A program made the position numbers and the translations under genes. Below are positions 7,520 through 18,543 of a stretch of 64,000 bases of DNA, piece after piece; position 1 is the stretch's first letter; every line of letters begins with the position of its first letter. The stretch spans positions 1 through 64,000 of the forward strand of contig JAKFUF010000101.1 in NCBI GenBank assembly GCA_021732845.1, written 5' to 3'. This DNA is from Planctomycetaceae bacterium. GTDB taxonomy: Bacteria > Planctomycetota > Planctomycetia > Planctomycetales > Planctomycetaceae. A model generated the notes under the pieces. It saw only the letters and a program-made list of their open reading frames with translations, searched no databases and was not told the DNA's origin.

Positions 7520-10219
7520 ATGATTGAAAACCCCCGCGAGCGGCTGTCGCGGCAGAAGGAACGGCTGCAGCGGCTGCGGGACCGCGCCCGAGAACGCTAC
7601 GCCGGCGGTGCCGCCGGGCTGCAGGTGGCCTCCCTGATTTCCGAGATGATCGATCAGTTCCTGATCGAGCTGCTCGATGAAACGCTGACTGCCTGGGCCA
7701 CGCAACACGCTCCCGAAACGCCGGCCGAGGTCTGGGTCCGGCAGTTTGCCCAAAACATCGCCGTCGTGGCCATCGGCGGGTCCGGCCGCGGAGAACTGGC
7801 ACCGTTTTCCGATGCCGACATTCTGTTTCTGCACCGCAACCAGTCCCACGCCGAACTCAACGAATGCGTGGCTCAGGTCGTGCGGGACTGCTGGGACGCC
7901 GGGATCAAGCTCGGCCACAGCGTCCGCACGGTGGCGGACACCCTCTCTTCCGCGCGGCAAGACCCGCACCTGGCCACCTCGCTGGTGGAAGCCCGGTTGC
8001 TCTGGGGTGACGAGCGATTGGTGTCGCAGCTCACCTGGAAGTTCCGCCGCCAGGTACAACGGGGTTACGCCAAGTTCTTCAGCGACTGTCTCGCCGCCCG
8101 CGATGAAGAACGCGGCCAGTTCGGAGAATCTGACCGGCAGCTTGAGCCCGATGTGAAACGCTCGACCGGCGGGCTGCGCGACCTGCATCTGATTCGCTGG
8201 ATCGGCTACGCCTGCTACGGCACGCCCGATCCCGACCTGCTGCGGCTCGAAGGCGCACTGACGCAGGATGACGCCCTCGCGCTCTCGGCCGGGCACGACT
8301 TGCTGATGCGGGTGCGGACGGACCTGCATTTTCAGGCGGGAAAGGCGCAGGAAATTTTGAGCCGCGACGAACAGTTGCGGCTCGCGGATTTGTACGATTT
8401 CGAGGGCACTCCCGGCCAGCGGCCGGTCGAACGGTTTATGCAGGCGTTCTTTAAGAACAGCGAGGCAATCGCGGACATCGCCAACCGGTTCGTCGCCCGC
8501 CATCGTCCCCGCCCGTTTCTCTCCCGCATCGTCCAGTTCCTGCTCACACACCGCAGCAATCACTTTTTCCTGGTCGGTCCGGAAGAGATCAGCGTGGCTT
8601 CGCGGCGGCGGCCGGAGGTCTTCGGCAGCCTCGAGCGGATGCTGAATCTCTATGAACTCTCGGGTCTGTATTCCGTCGAGATCGCCGCACCCGATGTCGA
8701 ATCCGTCCGTCAGGCGGCCCCGAAACTGCCCAAGAAAATCTCCGACAAGTCGGCGAAAACCTTCCTGTCGATCCTCGGCCAGACGGGTCATGTGGGCCGA
8801 TTGCTGCGGGGGATGTTCAGCACGGGTTTGCTCGACATCCTCGTGCCGGCCGTGACGCATGCCCGCTGCCTGCTGCAGTTCAATCAATACCATGCCTACA
8901 CGGTCGACGAGCATTCTCTGCGGGCGGTCGAAGCGGCGGAGAACTTTGCCGCCACTCCCGGCCCGATCGGTGCCGCCTGCCGGTCCATCCGCCCGCGCCA
9001 CATTCTGCACCTGGCGCTCTTGCTGCACGACCTCGGCAAGGGGTTTGAAGAGGACCATTCCGATCTTGGCCGGAAGATTGCCGAGGAGACCGCTGGGCGA
9101 CTGGGGCTCCCCGCAGCGTTGCGCGAACTGCTGATGTTTCTGGTGCAAAAGCATCTCAACCTGTCGCTGGTGGCGTTTCGGCGCGACCTGTCGGATCCAA
9201 AGGTGATTGCGGATTTTGCCCGCGAGATCGGCAGCCCCGAGCGGTTGACGATGCTGTACGTCGTCACCGCCTGTGACATGACCGCGGTCGGACCGGGCGT
9301 CTGGACCGACTGGAAGGCCGACCTGTGCACCGACCTTTATGAGCGGACCATGCTTGTGCTGAGCGGCAGCCGCCCCGAGTTCCGCGAGACGGAACGGTTC
9401 CTGCAGGTTCGGGACGAAGTCGCGGGCCTCCTGCAGGTGCCGGCCGGCGATGAGCCGGCACTCATGGAACTGGAGACGCGGCTGCGTTCGTTCCCGGCCC
9501 ACTATTTGAATGCGACCGCCGCGCCGCAGGTGGCCGCCGACCTGCGCGATCTGGAAGAGCTGGAAACGCGCCCGGTGATTGTCCGCAGCCACTTCGAGCG
9601 TGGGGCGTACACCGGCGAATACCGGGTCATCACCCGCGACCGCGTCGGCTCCGGGCTGTTCAACAAGATCACCGGGGCGCTCACCGCCAAGCGGCTGGGA
9701 ATCCTCTCCGCCAGCATCTGCACGACCGCCAAGGGGGAGGTGGTTGACAGTTTTTCAGTGCATGACAGTGACCACGCCGACGAGATCCCGGAGTTCCGCA
9801 TCCGCGAGGTCGAACAGGCGATCAGCGATGTGCTGCTCGGCAAGCGGACCGTGGAGAGCCTGTTCCCGCGACACTCGCCGTTTCTCAAACGCTCCAGCCC
9901 GCCCGTCACAGCCGCTGAGCCACCGCAGGCGGTGATCGACAACGATTCGTCGGACCGCTGCACGGTGATCGACATCTTCGCCCACGACCAGCAGGGCCTG
10001 CTGTACACCATCGCCTCCACCCTGCTGGACCTGCAACTGTCCGTCACGCTGGCAAAAATCGGCACCCATGTGGACCAGGTGCTGGACGTGTTTTATGTGA
10101 CCGACCACAACGGCGGAAAGATTCACGACGAAGCCCGCCTGCGGCAGATCCGCGAAACCCTGGTCCACCGGATTGAAGATTTTTCTAAGCAGGGATTGCA
10201 GACGGCGGTGCCGGCATAA
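7520..10219 (+). CDS. glnD: [Protein-PII] uridylyltransferase / uridylyl-removing enzyme
   Basis: 899 residues, the usual GlnD length. It reads glutamine and uridylylates or de-uridylylates PII, setting nitrogen assimilation. Order of domains: nucleotidyltransferase (GSGRGELAPFSDADILFL, about 87-104, with the D-x-D metal site); GlnE/GlnD-type helical region (RSTGGLRDLHLIRWIG); HD domain (HLALLLHDLGKGFEEDHSDLG, about 496-516); two ACT domains near the end (about 690-760 starting GAYTGEYRVITRDRVG, and about 813-880 starting RCTVIDIFAHDQQG). All motifs look intact. ATG 7520 is chosen over an in-frame TTG at 7472. No glnB or amtB is adjacent. Confidence 0.95.
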   Translation: MIENPRERLSRQKERLQRLRDRARERYAGGAAGLQVASLISEMIDQFLIELLDETLTAWATQHAPETPAEVWVRQFAQNIAVVAIGGSGRGELAPFSDADILFLHRNQSHAELNECVAQVVRDCWDAGIKLGHSVRTVADTLSSARQDPHLATSLVEARLLWGDERLVSQLTWKFRRQVQRGYAKFFSDCLAARDEERGQFGESDRQLEPDVKRSTGGLRDLHLIRWIGYACYGTPDPDLLRLEGALTQDDALALSAGHDLLMRVRTDLHFQAGKAQEILSRDEQLRLADLYDFEGTPGQRPVERFMQAFFKNSEAIADIANRFVARHRPRPFLSRIVQFLLTHRSNHFFLVGPEEISVASRRRPEVFGSLERMLNLYELSGLYSVEIAAPDVESVRQAAPKLPKKISDKSAKTFLSILGQTGHVGRLLRGMFSTGLLDILVPAVTHARCLLQFNQYHAYTVDEHSLRAVEAAENFAATPGPIGAACRSIRPRHILHLALLLHDLGKGFEEDHSDLGRKIAEETAGRLGLPAALRELLMFLVQKHLNLSLVAFRRDLSDPKVIADFAREIGSPERLTMLYVVTACDMTAVGPGVWTDWKADLCTDLYERTMLVLSGSRPEFRETERFLQVRDEVAGLLQVPAGDEPALMELETRLRSFPAHYLNATAAPQVAADLRDLEELETRPVIVRSHFERGAYTGEYRVITRDRVGSGLFNKITGALTAKRLGILSASICTTAKGEVVDSFSVHDSDHADEIPEFRIREVEQAISDVLLGKRTVESLFPRHSPFLKRSSPPVTAAEPPQAVIDNDSSDRCTVIDIFAHDQQGLLYTIASTLLDLQLSVTLAKIGTHVDQVLDVFYVTDHNGGKIHDEARLRQIRETLVHRIEDFSKQGLQTAVPA

Positions 10220-10351
10220 ATTTGGCCGTCGCACATGCTGCAGAAGTCAGACGGATACAGACCCTGCCAGTCGGTGTTGTGTCGGTGTTTTTCCGTGGCT
10301 CATGTCCATGCGAAAATTGGATGTGCCAAGTGCGCGTTGCTTGGGACATCG

Positions 10352-11149
10352 TCAGGGCTTCTTCGCCTTCGCCGCCAGTACGTCGCAGTGGACGCGGGCG
10401 ACCTGCCACATCCAACCGGGGCCGCCGCTGGCAGTGGCTCCCCAGCGGTTGTCGACCGCGGCGCGGAGATGCTTTTCCGCCGACTCGGGATGATCTTCCA
10501 CGAACTCATTCAGGCCGACATACAGTTCCGCATAGAACAGCCGCATCTCGCGTTCCCGGTCGGTGATCTCCGCCTTGCGGATCCGCTCAAGCACCTGCTC
10601 GCCTGTGAATTCGCCCGCGAACAACTTGTAGACATCGGGAAACGGTTCGCGGTCGTCCTTCTTGTATTTCAGCAGCCCTTCGCGGGCCTTTTTCTGACCC
10701 AGGGCCTTCACTTGTGACAAATACCGCCAGATGCCGTTCTCGCGGTCGACATCGTCAAAACTGTGATACAGCTCGAACTGCTTCGCGGCCTCCTTGTACT
10801 TCTCCGCATAGAAGCAGGCGATCCCCCGCCGCCAGTGGCTCGCCTCCAGGTCTGGTTGTTGCTTGACCATCGCGTCGAAGTCAGCCATGGCTTCGGCGAA
10901 CTGGCCGCGGAAGAACCGGGCGTCACCGCGTTCCGACAGCAGGTCGGTGTCGGCCGGAGCCTTTTCGAGCCGCGCCGACACTGCGGTGATCTGCTTGTCG
11001 AACTTCGCGTTCAGGGCGGCCCGGCCTTCAACGGTGAGCGGTCCCGGTGCGGGCTCCGCGGCGATCGTGAGAGCCACGCCCCAACTTGAGAGCGACACCA
11101 GCAACAGGATGAAACCAGTCGGTCGAAGCAGCATGCGGGCGTGTGACAT
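10352..11149 (-). CDS. Exported TPR-repeat protein
   Basis: 265 residues. A signal peptide (hydrophobic TGFILLLVSLSSWGVALTIA) is followed by tetratricopeptide-like helical repeats: ERGDARFFRGQFAEAMADFD, then ASHWRRGIACFYAEKYKEAA, and a final one (RLFYAELYVGLNEF). The arrangement resembles NlpI-type TPR proteins, which act as adaptors for protein-protein contacts in the periplasm. CAGGA sits 6 nt before ATG 11149, so I prefer it to the upstream starts. The partner is unknown. It is convergent with glnD. Confidence 0.8.
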   Translation of the reverse strand: MSHARMLLRPTGFILLLVSLSSWGVALTIAAEPAPGPLTVEGRAALNAKFDKQITAVSARLEKAPADTDLLSERGDARFFRGQFAEAMADFDAMVKQQPDLEASHWRRGIACFYAEKYKEAAKQFELYHSFDDVDRENGIWRYLSQVKALGQKKAREGLLKYKKDDREPFPDVYKLFAGEFTGEQVLERIRKAEITDREREMRLFYAELYVGLNEFVEDHPESAEKHLRAAVDNRWGATASGGPGWMWQVARVHCDVLAAKAKKP

Positions 11150-11395
11150 GGGCATTCCTGCGGCAAGGGTTTGCTTCAACGGAGGCAGCTCGGCACCGGG
11201 GACGGAATCACAGTGGCAATCTTAGAACTTGGGAGCCTGGCGTGCGACGATGCAAACGGATCGTCCAGGGCTTACGCTCCTGGGCTCATCGGTGTCGACT
11301 TTGGATGCGCCCGTGCTGCTCTTCCGTTGAAACATCGCGGTCCGATCATCCGTCTCCGAGTGTCTCCCTCTTCCTGACCCCTCTCCTGGCGGGCG

Positions 11396-11519
11396 TACCT
11401 GTCAGGCAAAACGTCGACGTTTTCCACTGGCAGGATGTGATCCGCGAAGTTTTCACCCACCAGGAGCTGAAGGAGGCCAAGCTCCCTGGAGCCAAGATCA
11501 AGCAGGGATCCAGGTCATT
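11396..11519 (+). pseudogene. Fragment of a DUF6585-like membrane-protein gene
   Basis: Reading + frame codons gives NVDVFHWQDVIREVF and THQELKEAKLPGAKIKQ, closely matching the intact protein at 59951-60511 (SVDVCHWQDVTEIREVF, THEELKVAKLPGAKIKQ). Two residues are missing in the fragment. The match has no N-terminal membrane part and stops where the protease gene's 3' end begins (11515). It is a decayed copy, now about 40 codons long. Confidence 0.75.
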
Positions 11520-13071
11520 CCGGCAGTCCTGGAGCCTGGTTGCGGACCACGATGAACTGCGTGCCACGCTCGGTTCGGACCAGCATCAGCAGGCCCTTTT
11601 CCAGCGAGCCAGCTTTGACGGCCGCGAGGAACTCCTCGGGCGTCTTGACGCGGGCGCTTCCCACTTTCTCGATCACCATGCCCACCCGCAGGCCAGCGTC
11701 GGCAGCCGGCGTGTTGTCGGTCACCTTGCTGACCATCACACCACTGCCTTCCTGGACACTGAGCTGTTCGGCATGCTCGGCGGTGATCGCTTCGACGTCG
11801 ACACCCAATTCGCTGACAGCGGTCGGAGCTGGCTTGCTCGGCTTGCCGGGCTTTGAGCCACGACCGGGCACCTGCGTCAGCGAGAAGTCGTTGGGCATTT
11901 CGCGGGCTTCGACCTGCAGCTTCACTTCCTTGCCGTCACGAATCACCACGAGTTCATACTTCGATCCCACGGGAACCTGCTCGACGATCGCCTGCAGCAC
12001 GCGGGGGTTCGTCGCATCCTTGCCGTTCGCCTTCACAATCAGGTCACCCGGTTCCACCTGCGCATCGGCGGCCGGACTGCCAGGCCGCACTTGCGAGACC
12101 AGGGCGTGCTTCCCCACGGGAATGCCCAGTTGAGAGGCGATGTCGCTGGTAATGTCCTGCATCGCGATGCCGAGATAGGCCCGCTTGACTTCACCGTGCT
12201 TCACGAGTTGGTCAGCGATCCAGTGGGCCATGTTGATCGGCACGGCAAAGCCGACGCCGTCGTACCCGCCGCTGCGGGTCGAAATGGCCGTGTTGATGCC
12301 GATCACTTCACCATTCAGATTGAGCAGCGGGCCGCCGCTGTTGCCCGGATTGATGGCGGCGTCCGTCTGCAGAAAATCTTCCCGGTCGGTGATCTTCATC
12401 CCGCGCCCCTTGGCACTGATGATGCCGGCAGTGACCGTGGTTTCGAGTCCGAACGGGCTGCCACAGGCGAGGACCCAGTCGCCGATCTCAGCCGAGTCGC
12501 TGTTTCCCAGCGGCAGCGGCGTCAATGGTCCATCCGGATGGATGCGGACGATCGCCACGTCGGCGCGGGGGTCGGTTTTGACTTCGGTCGCGTTGTACTC
12601 ACGTCCATCGGACAGCCGCACTTTCACGAACTGAGCGCCAGCCACAACGTGGTTGTTGGTCAGGATCACGCCGGAAGAATCGATGACGAATCCCGAACCC
12701 ATGCCACCCGATCGCGGCATCTGCCGCGGCCCTCCCCGCTGCTTGAAGTATTCCCGCAGTTCGGGGTTGTTTTTGAACATCTCTCCGAACGGCGTGCCTT
12801 CGAGCGCGTCATCGCCTTCCTCAGCCTGCACGGTGACCGCCCGGCCGCGGGTTTCAATCGAGACCACGCCCGGCATCGATTCGCGGGCCACCTGTCGAAA
12901 GACCGCGGAGAGTTCGCGGGCCACGCCCGCTTCACGCGGCGCACGGGCCGCCGCCTCCTGAGCCACGACGGAACTGGTGACGTGCTGAACCGTCAGCCCC
13001 GCCGCCATACCCAGGCTCAGCAACCCCACCCCCATCACCACCCACGGTCCCTTGGACTCAAAGCGTTTCAT
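11515..13071 (-). CDS. Periplasmic serine protease of the DegP/HtrA family
   Basis: 518 residues. An N-terminal membrane or signal segment (about 9-29) leads to a trypsin-like domain with catalytic His141 (TNNHVV), Asp171 (DPRADVAIV) and Ser245 (NPGNSGGPLL). Two PDZ domains follow (about 310-400, beginning AYLGIAMQDITSD; and about 440-515). The family degrades or refolds misfolded envelope proteins; PDZ domains bind exposed C-termini and help oligomerise. ATG 13071 has GGGAG upstream and directly precedes the hydrophobic segment, so the in-frame extension to 13149 is rejected. Whether it is DegP-, DegQ- or DegS-like cannot be told from the sequence. Confidence 0.95.
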   Translation of the reverse strand: MKRFESKGPWVVMGVGLLSLGMAAGLTVQHVTSSVVAQEAAARAPREAGVARELSAVFRQVARESMPGVVSIETRGRAVTVQAEEGDDALEGTPFGEMFKNNPELREYFKQRGGPRQMPRSGGMGSGFVIDSSGVILTNNHVVAGAQFVKVRLSDGREYNATEVKTDPRADVAIVRIHPDGPLTPLPLGNSDSAEIGDWVLACGSPFGLETTVTAGIISAKGRGMKITDREDFLQTDAAINPGNSGGPLLNLNGEVIGINTAISTRSGGYDGVGFAVPINMAHWIADQLVKHGEVKRAYLGIAMQDITSDIASQLGIPVGKHALVSQVRPGSPAADAQVEPGDLIVKANGKDATNPRVLQAIVEQVPVGSKYELVVIRDGKEVKLQVEAREMPNDFSLTQVPGRGSKPGKPSKPAPTAVSELGVDVEAITAEHAEQLSVQEGSGVMVSKVTDNTPAADAGLRVGMVIEKVGSARVKTPEEFLAAVKAGSLEKGLLMLVRTERGTQFIVVRNQAPGLPE

Positions 13072-13919
13072 CTCTGTGAACTCCCTGGCCTGTTTCAATA
13101 TCGACTGCGGTTCTCCGTAAACCGCGAGCGGTCGAATATCACGTCTCAATGTTTTTTACGTCACATGAAATTTGAGTGTTGGCCCCATTTTCTGACTCTT
13201 ATGCAAGCCCCATGCCGGTGGCACCCGTGGCTAACAGTGGAGACGAACCAGTCTCGCGGTTACAGCCGGAACTGTCTGCACGCCGAAGTCTTGCGCTGAA
13301 AGTGTCCAGTTCGATTTTGGTGTTTCTTTTTCGATAGTTTGTAGAAATGTCTGTCGGCGCGGGAATCGCGATGCATCTGTCACAAATTCGTTCAATCCGG
13401 CCTTGGCACCGGTTTGTCGACTTGATGATCCTCGAATCCCTGTGTGAACCGGGGACTAACGTCCGCCGGCTGATGGGTCGGCTGGAAGGGTGCGCCAGTC
13501 CGTGGCTCCGATTCCACGGCAGGCGGCGCGGCCAATTCGGCGGTTGGATCCGGCCCGTCGGCAACCCATGCTGCGCCATGGCATACTTGGGACCGGACAA
13601 AGAATAAAAGCACGCTTCAAGATGCTGGCCCAAGGCCGGTCTAAGGCAACGCGAAAGGGAAACCAGTGGAGTAGGAGAGGAGGCAGCAACAATGCCCCTC
13701 TCCTACTCCACTGGTTAATTTTTGACCGTACGATTCCCGCACCGTTTTGCCAGGCCGGTCGACTTCACCAACAAATTCATTCATTCGTTGTCCCTGATTG
13801 CGTTCGCTGCTCAAAAGGGAGACAACTGCCGGTTCTCGACAGGTCGTTCAACGAATGAGCCGGAACCGGACGCTAACGCGCGCTCACGCGTGCCGGCAGA
13901 TCGAATTGCCCACATTCAC
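13072..13919. other. Intergenic region with a long perfect hairpin
   Basis: About 850 bp between the divergent protease and amino acid kinase genes. Several 60-120-codon frames exist on both strands, but none has a ribosome-binding site or a recognisable product. The notable content is the 20-bp perfect hairpin at 13661-13716. Confidence 0.6.
13661..13723 (+). terminator. 20-bp perfect stem-loop followed by TTTTT
   Basis: AACCAGTGGAGTAGGAGAGG (13661-13680) is exactly complementary to 13697-13716, with a 16-nt loop that can add a 3-bp inner stem. AATTTTT follows on the plus strand. It looks like a strong intrinsic terminator, yet no gene on the plus strand ends nearby. It may end a small untranslated RNA or be the remains of an inserted element. 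Confidence 0.5.
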
Positions 13920-14573
13920 ATGCCCATTCCGTTGACCGTCTTCAAGCTTGGCGGCAGCCTGCTCGACCATCCCGGTTTGGCACAACTGCTGCGTGGCCTA
14001 GTGCAGCAGCGACCAGGGTCGGCAGTGGTCGTGGGCGGAGGAGGGGCGGCGGACCTTGTCCGTGGCTGGGCCAAGACTCATCAGTTCGGCGATGAACCCG
14101 CCCACTGGCTCGCACTGGAGGCGATGGCGTTCAACGAAGCCCTGCTGCGGGAACTGGTGCCGGAGCTGCGCCTCGTTCGCAATGTCAAGCAGTGGACGGC
14201 GGTTGCGGCTGAAGGGCACCCCGCACTTGTCTGCTGTTCGTGTTTCGTCCGCTGGGCCGAAGCGGCAAACTATCCACCGCTGCCCCGGACATGGGATGTC
14301 ACCAGCGATTCCCTGGCAGCCTGGATCGCCAGCGTGGCTCAGGCCCAGGAACTGGTCCTGCTGAAATCCGTCCCAACGCCCACCGGCCTCACGGCCCAAG
14401 AAGCCTCCCGGGCCGGCCTCGTCGATGTCGCCTTCCCGACCCTCCATGGCTCGGTCCGTTGCATCAGTTGGGTCAACGGGCAACTGCCCCCGTCAACCAT
14501 TGAGCCGTGGCTCACGGTTGCCCGGTGTCCGCAGAATATTGCAGACGACAGCGGCGTTATCAACACGAGGTGA
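13920..14573 (+). CDS. Amino acid kinase family protein, C1 (methanofuran/H4MPT)-pathway type
   Basis: 217 residues. FKLGGSLLD at the N-terminus and AVVVGGGGAADLVRGWA are the phosphate-binding segments of the amino acid kinase fold. TWDVTSDSLAAWIASVAQ followed by ELVLLKSV is characteristic of the short members linked to tetrahydromethanopterin-dependent C1 metabolism, for which MfnE, a kinase of the aminomethylfuran phosphate precursor of methanofuran, is the archaeal model. Several planctomycetes carry H4MPT C1 genes, so this role fits, but no other C1 gene is in the window. The substrate is inferred. The start is ATG 13920; the in-frame extension to 13722 runs through the hairpin region. 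Confidence 0.7.
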   Translation: MPIPLTVFKLGGSLLDHPGLAQLLRGLVQQRPGSAVVVGGGGAADLVRGWAKTHQFGDEPAHWLALEAMAFNEALLRELVPELRLVRNVKQWTAVAAEGHPALVCCSCFVRWAEAANYPPLPRTWDVTSDSLAAWIASVAQAQELVLLKSVPTPTGLTAQEASRAGLVDVAFPTLHGSVRCISWVNGQLPPSTIEPWLTVARCPQNIADDSGVINTR

Positions 14574-14638
14574 AGCGAGTGGCGTCGGCGGACGACCAAA
14601 GCGCCCTGCGGCTGCAAGACGATCGACAAGGCTTCTGC

Positions 14639-15685
14639 TCAATAATCATACCACAGCCCCCAGCCCACCTGTTGCTCGTTTTCCTGATAGAACGAGAACT
14701 GGGGGCTGCCGCCGTTGTAGTAGTGGGGACCCGTGCGGAGGGTTCCGGCGGTGGGGCCGCGGCCTTTCCAGGCCCAGCCGGCCTGTAGGCTGACGTTGCC
14801 GCTAAAATCCAGCTCTTCCCGCAGGCTTCCGTTGATGGCGAAGAACGGGGCACCGCGGAGGCCAGTGGGCTCGACGGGACCCCAGTCGAAGCCGAACTGC
14901 AGATGCCAGGGCTCGGCATAGTCGCGGGAGAAGGCGTACTCAACCTCTCCGTAGACACGCAGGGTCGGTCGGACGTGGAACGAGTATCCCAGGTAGGTGC
15001 AGTCCCGAAAGTAATCGATGCGTGTGACCGCGGGGTTGGCCTGCAGGAATTCGTCTCCCATGTGCGAGCTGACATGGTAGTAGCCGAACTTCCAGGCGTG
15101 AGGACCGCGCCGCCAGGTCAGGGGAACGTCGAACCGGTAGTCCGTTCCGGTCATGTCCCAGCCTTCGGTGTCGATGTTTTGTCGCAGATTGGCCCCGCCC
15201 AGAAGATCGACCTGAAACCCTTCCTCCCGATCCGGATCGCCAAAGCGGACAATGCCGAAGCGGCCGCCGATCTGGGAATCCAGGAAGTTTCGACTACTGT
15301 CGCGAATGGCACGGGTGGAGAGCCGCGGTTCCTGCGTGCTGGCCCAATAGGTGCGATAGAGAAACCCCTGCGGCAGCAGGATCCAGTGCCAATAAGCCGA
15401 GGGGTCTGTGGGGAATGTCGAATTGACCAGAGGATCGGCCTGGCCGCTGCCCACAAATGGCAGTGGCTCAGCGGAGAAGGCATTTTCTTGGGGGATTCCC
15501 GTATTGAATGTGGGAGGAGAATGCTGTGGTTCTACAGACAGGTGGGGCTGGGCCTGCAAGTTCGCCTGACAGAGGGCCGCGATTCCCCAGATGACGCAAA
15601 ACACGAGGGCGCGAAAGGCCCATCGAGCGCTGCCTCGTGCATTCGCCTGCGGGGCGGTTGCCCATCCCTGACAAACTCCGCCCAT
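14639..15685 (-). CDS. DUF1207 family outer-membrane-type protein
   Basis: 348 residues with a long signal peptide (hydrophobic ALVFCVIWGIAALC at about 26-39). The rest is rich in alternating aromatic and polar residues (GYYHVSSHMGDEF, DYFRDCTYLGYSFHVRPTLRVYGEVEYAF, split by short turns) and ends in the aromatic run GWGLWYDY, all suggesting an outer-membrane beta-barrel. The WILLPQGFLYRTYWAS and SSHMGDEF segments are typical of DUF1207 proteins. The start is ATG 15685 because AGGAG lies 8-9 nt upstream; earlier in-frame starts lack one. The function is unknown. Confidence 0.75.
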   Translation of the reverse strand: MGGVCQGWATAPQANARGSARWAFRALVFCVIWGIAALCQANLQAQPHLSVEPQHSPPTFNTGIPQENAFSAEPLPFVGSGQADPLVNSTFPTDPSAYWHWILLPQGFLYRTYWASTQEPRLSTRAIRDSSRNFLDSQIGGRFGIVRFGDPDREEGFQVDLLGGANLRQNIDTEGWDMTGTDYRFDVPLTWRRGPHAWKFGYYHVSSHMGDEFLQANPAVTRIDYFRDCTYLGYSFHVRPTLRVYGEVEYAFSRDYAEPWHLQFGFDWGPVEPTGLRGAPFFAINGSLREELDFSGNVSLQAGWAWKGRGPTAGTLRTGPHYYNGGSPQFSFYQENEQQVGWGLWYDY

Positions 15686-15946
15686 CTCGAACACTCCTAT
15701 GAACATTGCGAGATTCCGGGACACTTGTCGCGGATCCGCTCGCTGGCGCTCCAGATCCGCTGGCGGTATCCCGGCATCACGCAAGGCGATGTAGATCGAT
15801 CGGCTGCCTCCGAGGATCCGGGCGGCGCGCCGCAGCATAGGGATTTTCGGGAATCTCGTCAAATTTTTACGCATCAAACGTTCCGCCCCGTTTCTGCAGA
15901 TTCGCGGTTGCGTTCCGCGCCATTTTGCGGTTGTTCTTCCAGCGGT

Positions 15947-15975
15947 AACCGGACGGCTTCCGCCGTGCCGCTAAA
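15947..15975. repeat. REP-like palindrome
   Basis: CCGGACGGCTTCCGCCG matches the dispersed palindrome family, with C for G in the loop. It sits between the divergent DUF1207 gene and mqnA. Confidence 0.6.
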
Positions 15976-16860
15976 TGCGCCATGGCTGGCCACCACAACT
16001 CCCCCGCAAACAGGCGGGGAACTACAATGGCAGCCACGAAGTCTGGGTTCACGCACGATTTTCACGGGATTTCCCGATGTCCACCGCCGACCCCATCCGC
16101 ATTGGTGCGGTCAATTACCTGAACTCCAAGCCACTGATCGAGGGATTGGAAGGTCTGGCTCCGGCCGCGGAACTGATTCTCGACTACCCCAGCCGGCTGG
16201 CGGCGGCGCTCGACCGGGGCGATTTGGATGTGGCTCTGGTCCCCTCCGTCACCTGTCTGCTGCGTCCGGACTATGAAGTGGTCTCCGATGCCTGCGTCGC
16301 CACGCATGGGCCGGTGTTGAGCGTCAAGTTGTTCAGCCGGGTGCCGCCAGGCGAGATCAAGCGGCTGGCGCTGGACGCGGGGTCGCGGACGAGTGCCACG
16401 CTGGTGCGGATTCTGCTGGCGGAACGGTGCGGGGTGTTCCCGGAGGTTGAGCCACTGTCGCTGGAGGCGACCACGGAAGACAGCGGGGCCGACGGCATCC
16501 TGCTGATTGGCGACCGGGCGATTGAGCCACCGGCGGAGAAGTTTGCCTGCACGTGGGATCTGGGGGAGGAATGGACCCGCTGGACGGGCCTGCCGTTCGT
16601 GTTCGCCATGTGGGCCACCCGGACGGGGACGAACCTGGGACCAGTGGAGGAGGGGCTGGGTGCGGCTCGCGACCGCGGGGTCGCGCGGCTCGTACAGATT
16701 GCCGCGCGGGAGGCTCCGCTGCTGGGGCTCTCGTACCAGACGACTATTGATTACCTCGAAAAAAACCTATATTACCGGCTGGGACCGGCCGAACGGCGGG
16801 GGCTGAAACGCTTCCACGAACTGGCGGTCCGGCATGGTCTGGCGCCTGAAGGAGTTGAAC

Positions 16861-17994
<1,134 letters not shown>

Positions 17995-18108
17995 CAGATA
18001 CACCAGCCCTGGGATTTGTATGTTCGTCAACAGTTGCGGAACGCGGGCTGACAATCGCCGTTCCGCAACCCACGTCCGATCGATCTGCAAATCGGGAGAA
18101 TTCCTCCT

Positions 18109-18543
18109 ATGGCGCGACTGGCAAACCTGGTTGAAGGCAGCTCACTGGCGGAACATGCGGACGTCGCCCGAAACGCGGATGTTTTCGCCTTTCTTACAGA
18201 ATCAAATCCTTCCTGCCACTCGGACAACTGTGCCGTGCTGCTGAAAGCGGCCATTGAAAAGTGTGGCGAATGGATTGCCTTCAGTCCGTCGCTGCAGAAC
18301 TACGGATATGTGGCTCTCGTCACCAATCGCACGGTGTTTGCCCTAGGCTTCGGGCAGTCGATGGTGTCCTTCAGACTCCCCGCGCGCCTCTATCCAACTG
18401 CGCTCGCCACGGGAGCCACTCCGGCACGGGAAATCGGTCAAAAATGGGTGAGTATTGAGCTGTTTCGCCCGGACTGGCCCGATCCCGATGTTCCGTTCTG
18501 GACATTGCAGGCCTATGCCACTGCGCGGCAAAACGAAGGGTGA
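18109..18543 (+). CDS. Hypothetical protein, 144 residues
   Basis: The protein starts MARLANLVEGSSLAEHADVA and has no signal peptide or membrane segment. The central part (GEWIAFSPSLQNYGYVALVT, then NRTVFALGFGQSMVSFRLP) is compact and mixed alpha/beta in character. GGAG lies 10 nt before the ATG, and base composition matches its neighbours. I do not recognise the family. It follows mqnC by 114 bp and could be on the same transcript. Confidence 0.65.
   Translation: MARLANLVEGSSLAEHADVARNADVFAFLTESNPSCHSDNCAVLLKAAIEKCGEWIAFSPSLQNYGYVALVTNRTVFALGFGQSMVSFRLPARLYPTALATGATPAREIGQKWVSIELFRPDWPDPDVPFWTLQAYATARQNEG

Noticed and set aside
7313-9592. 759-codon minus-strand frame
   Set aside because: Antisense to glnD, whose domains are complete; the frame is a by-product of codon bias.
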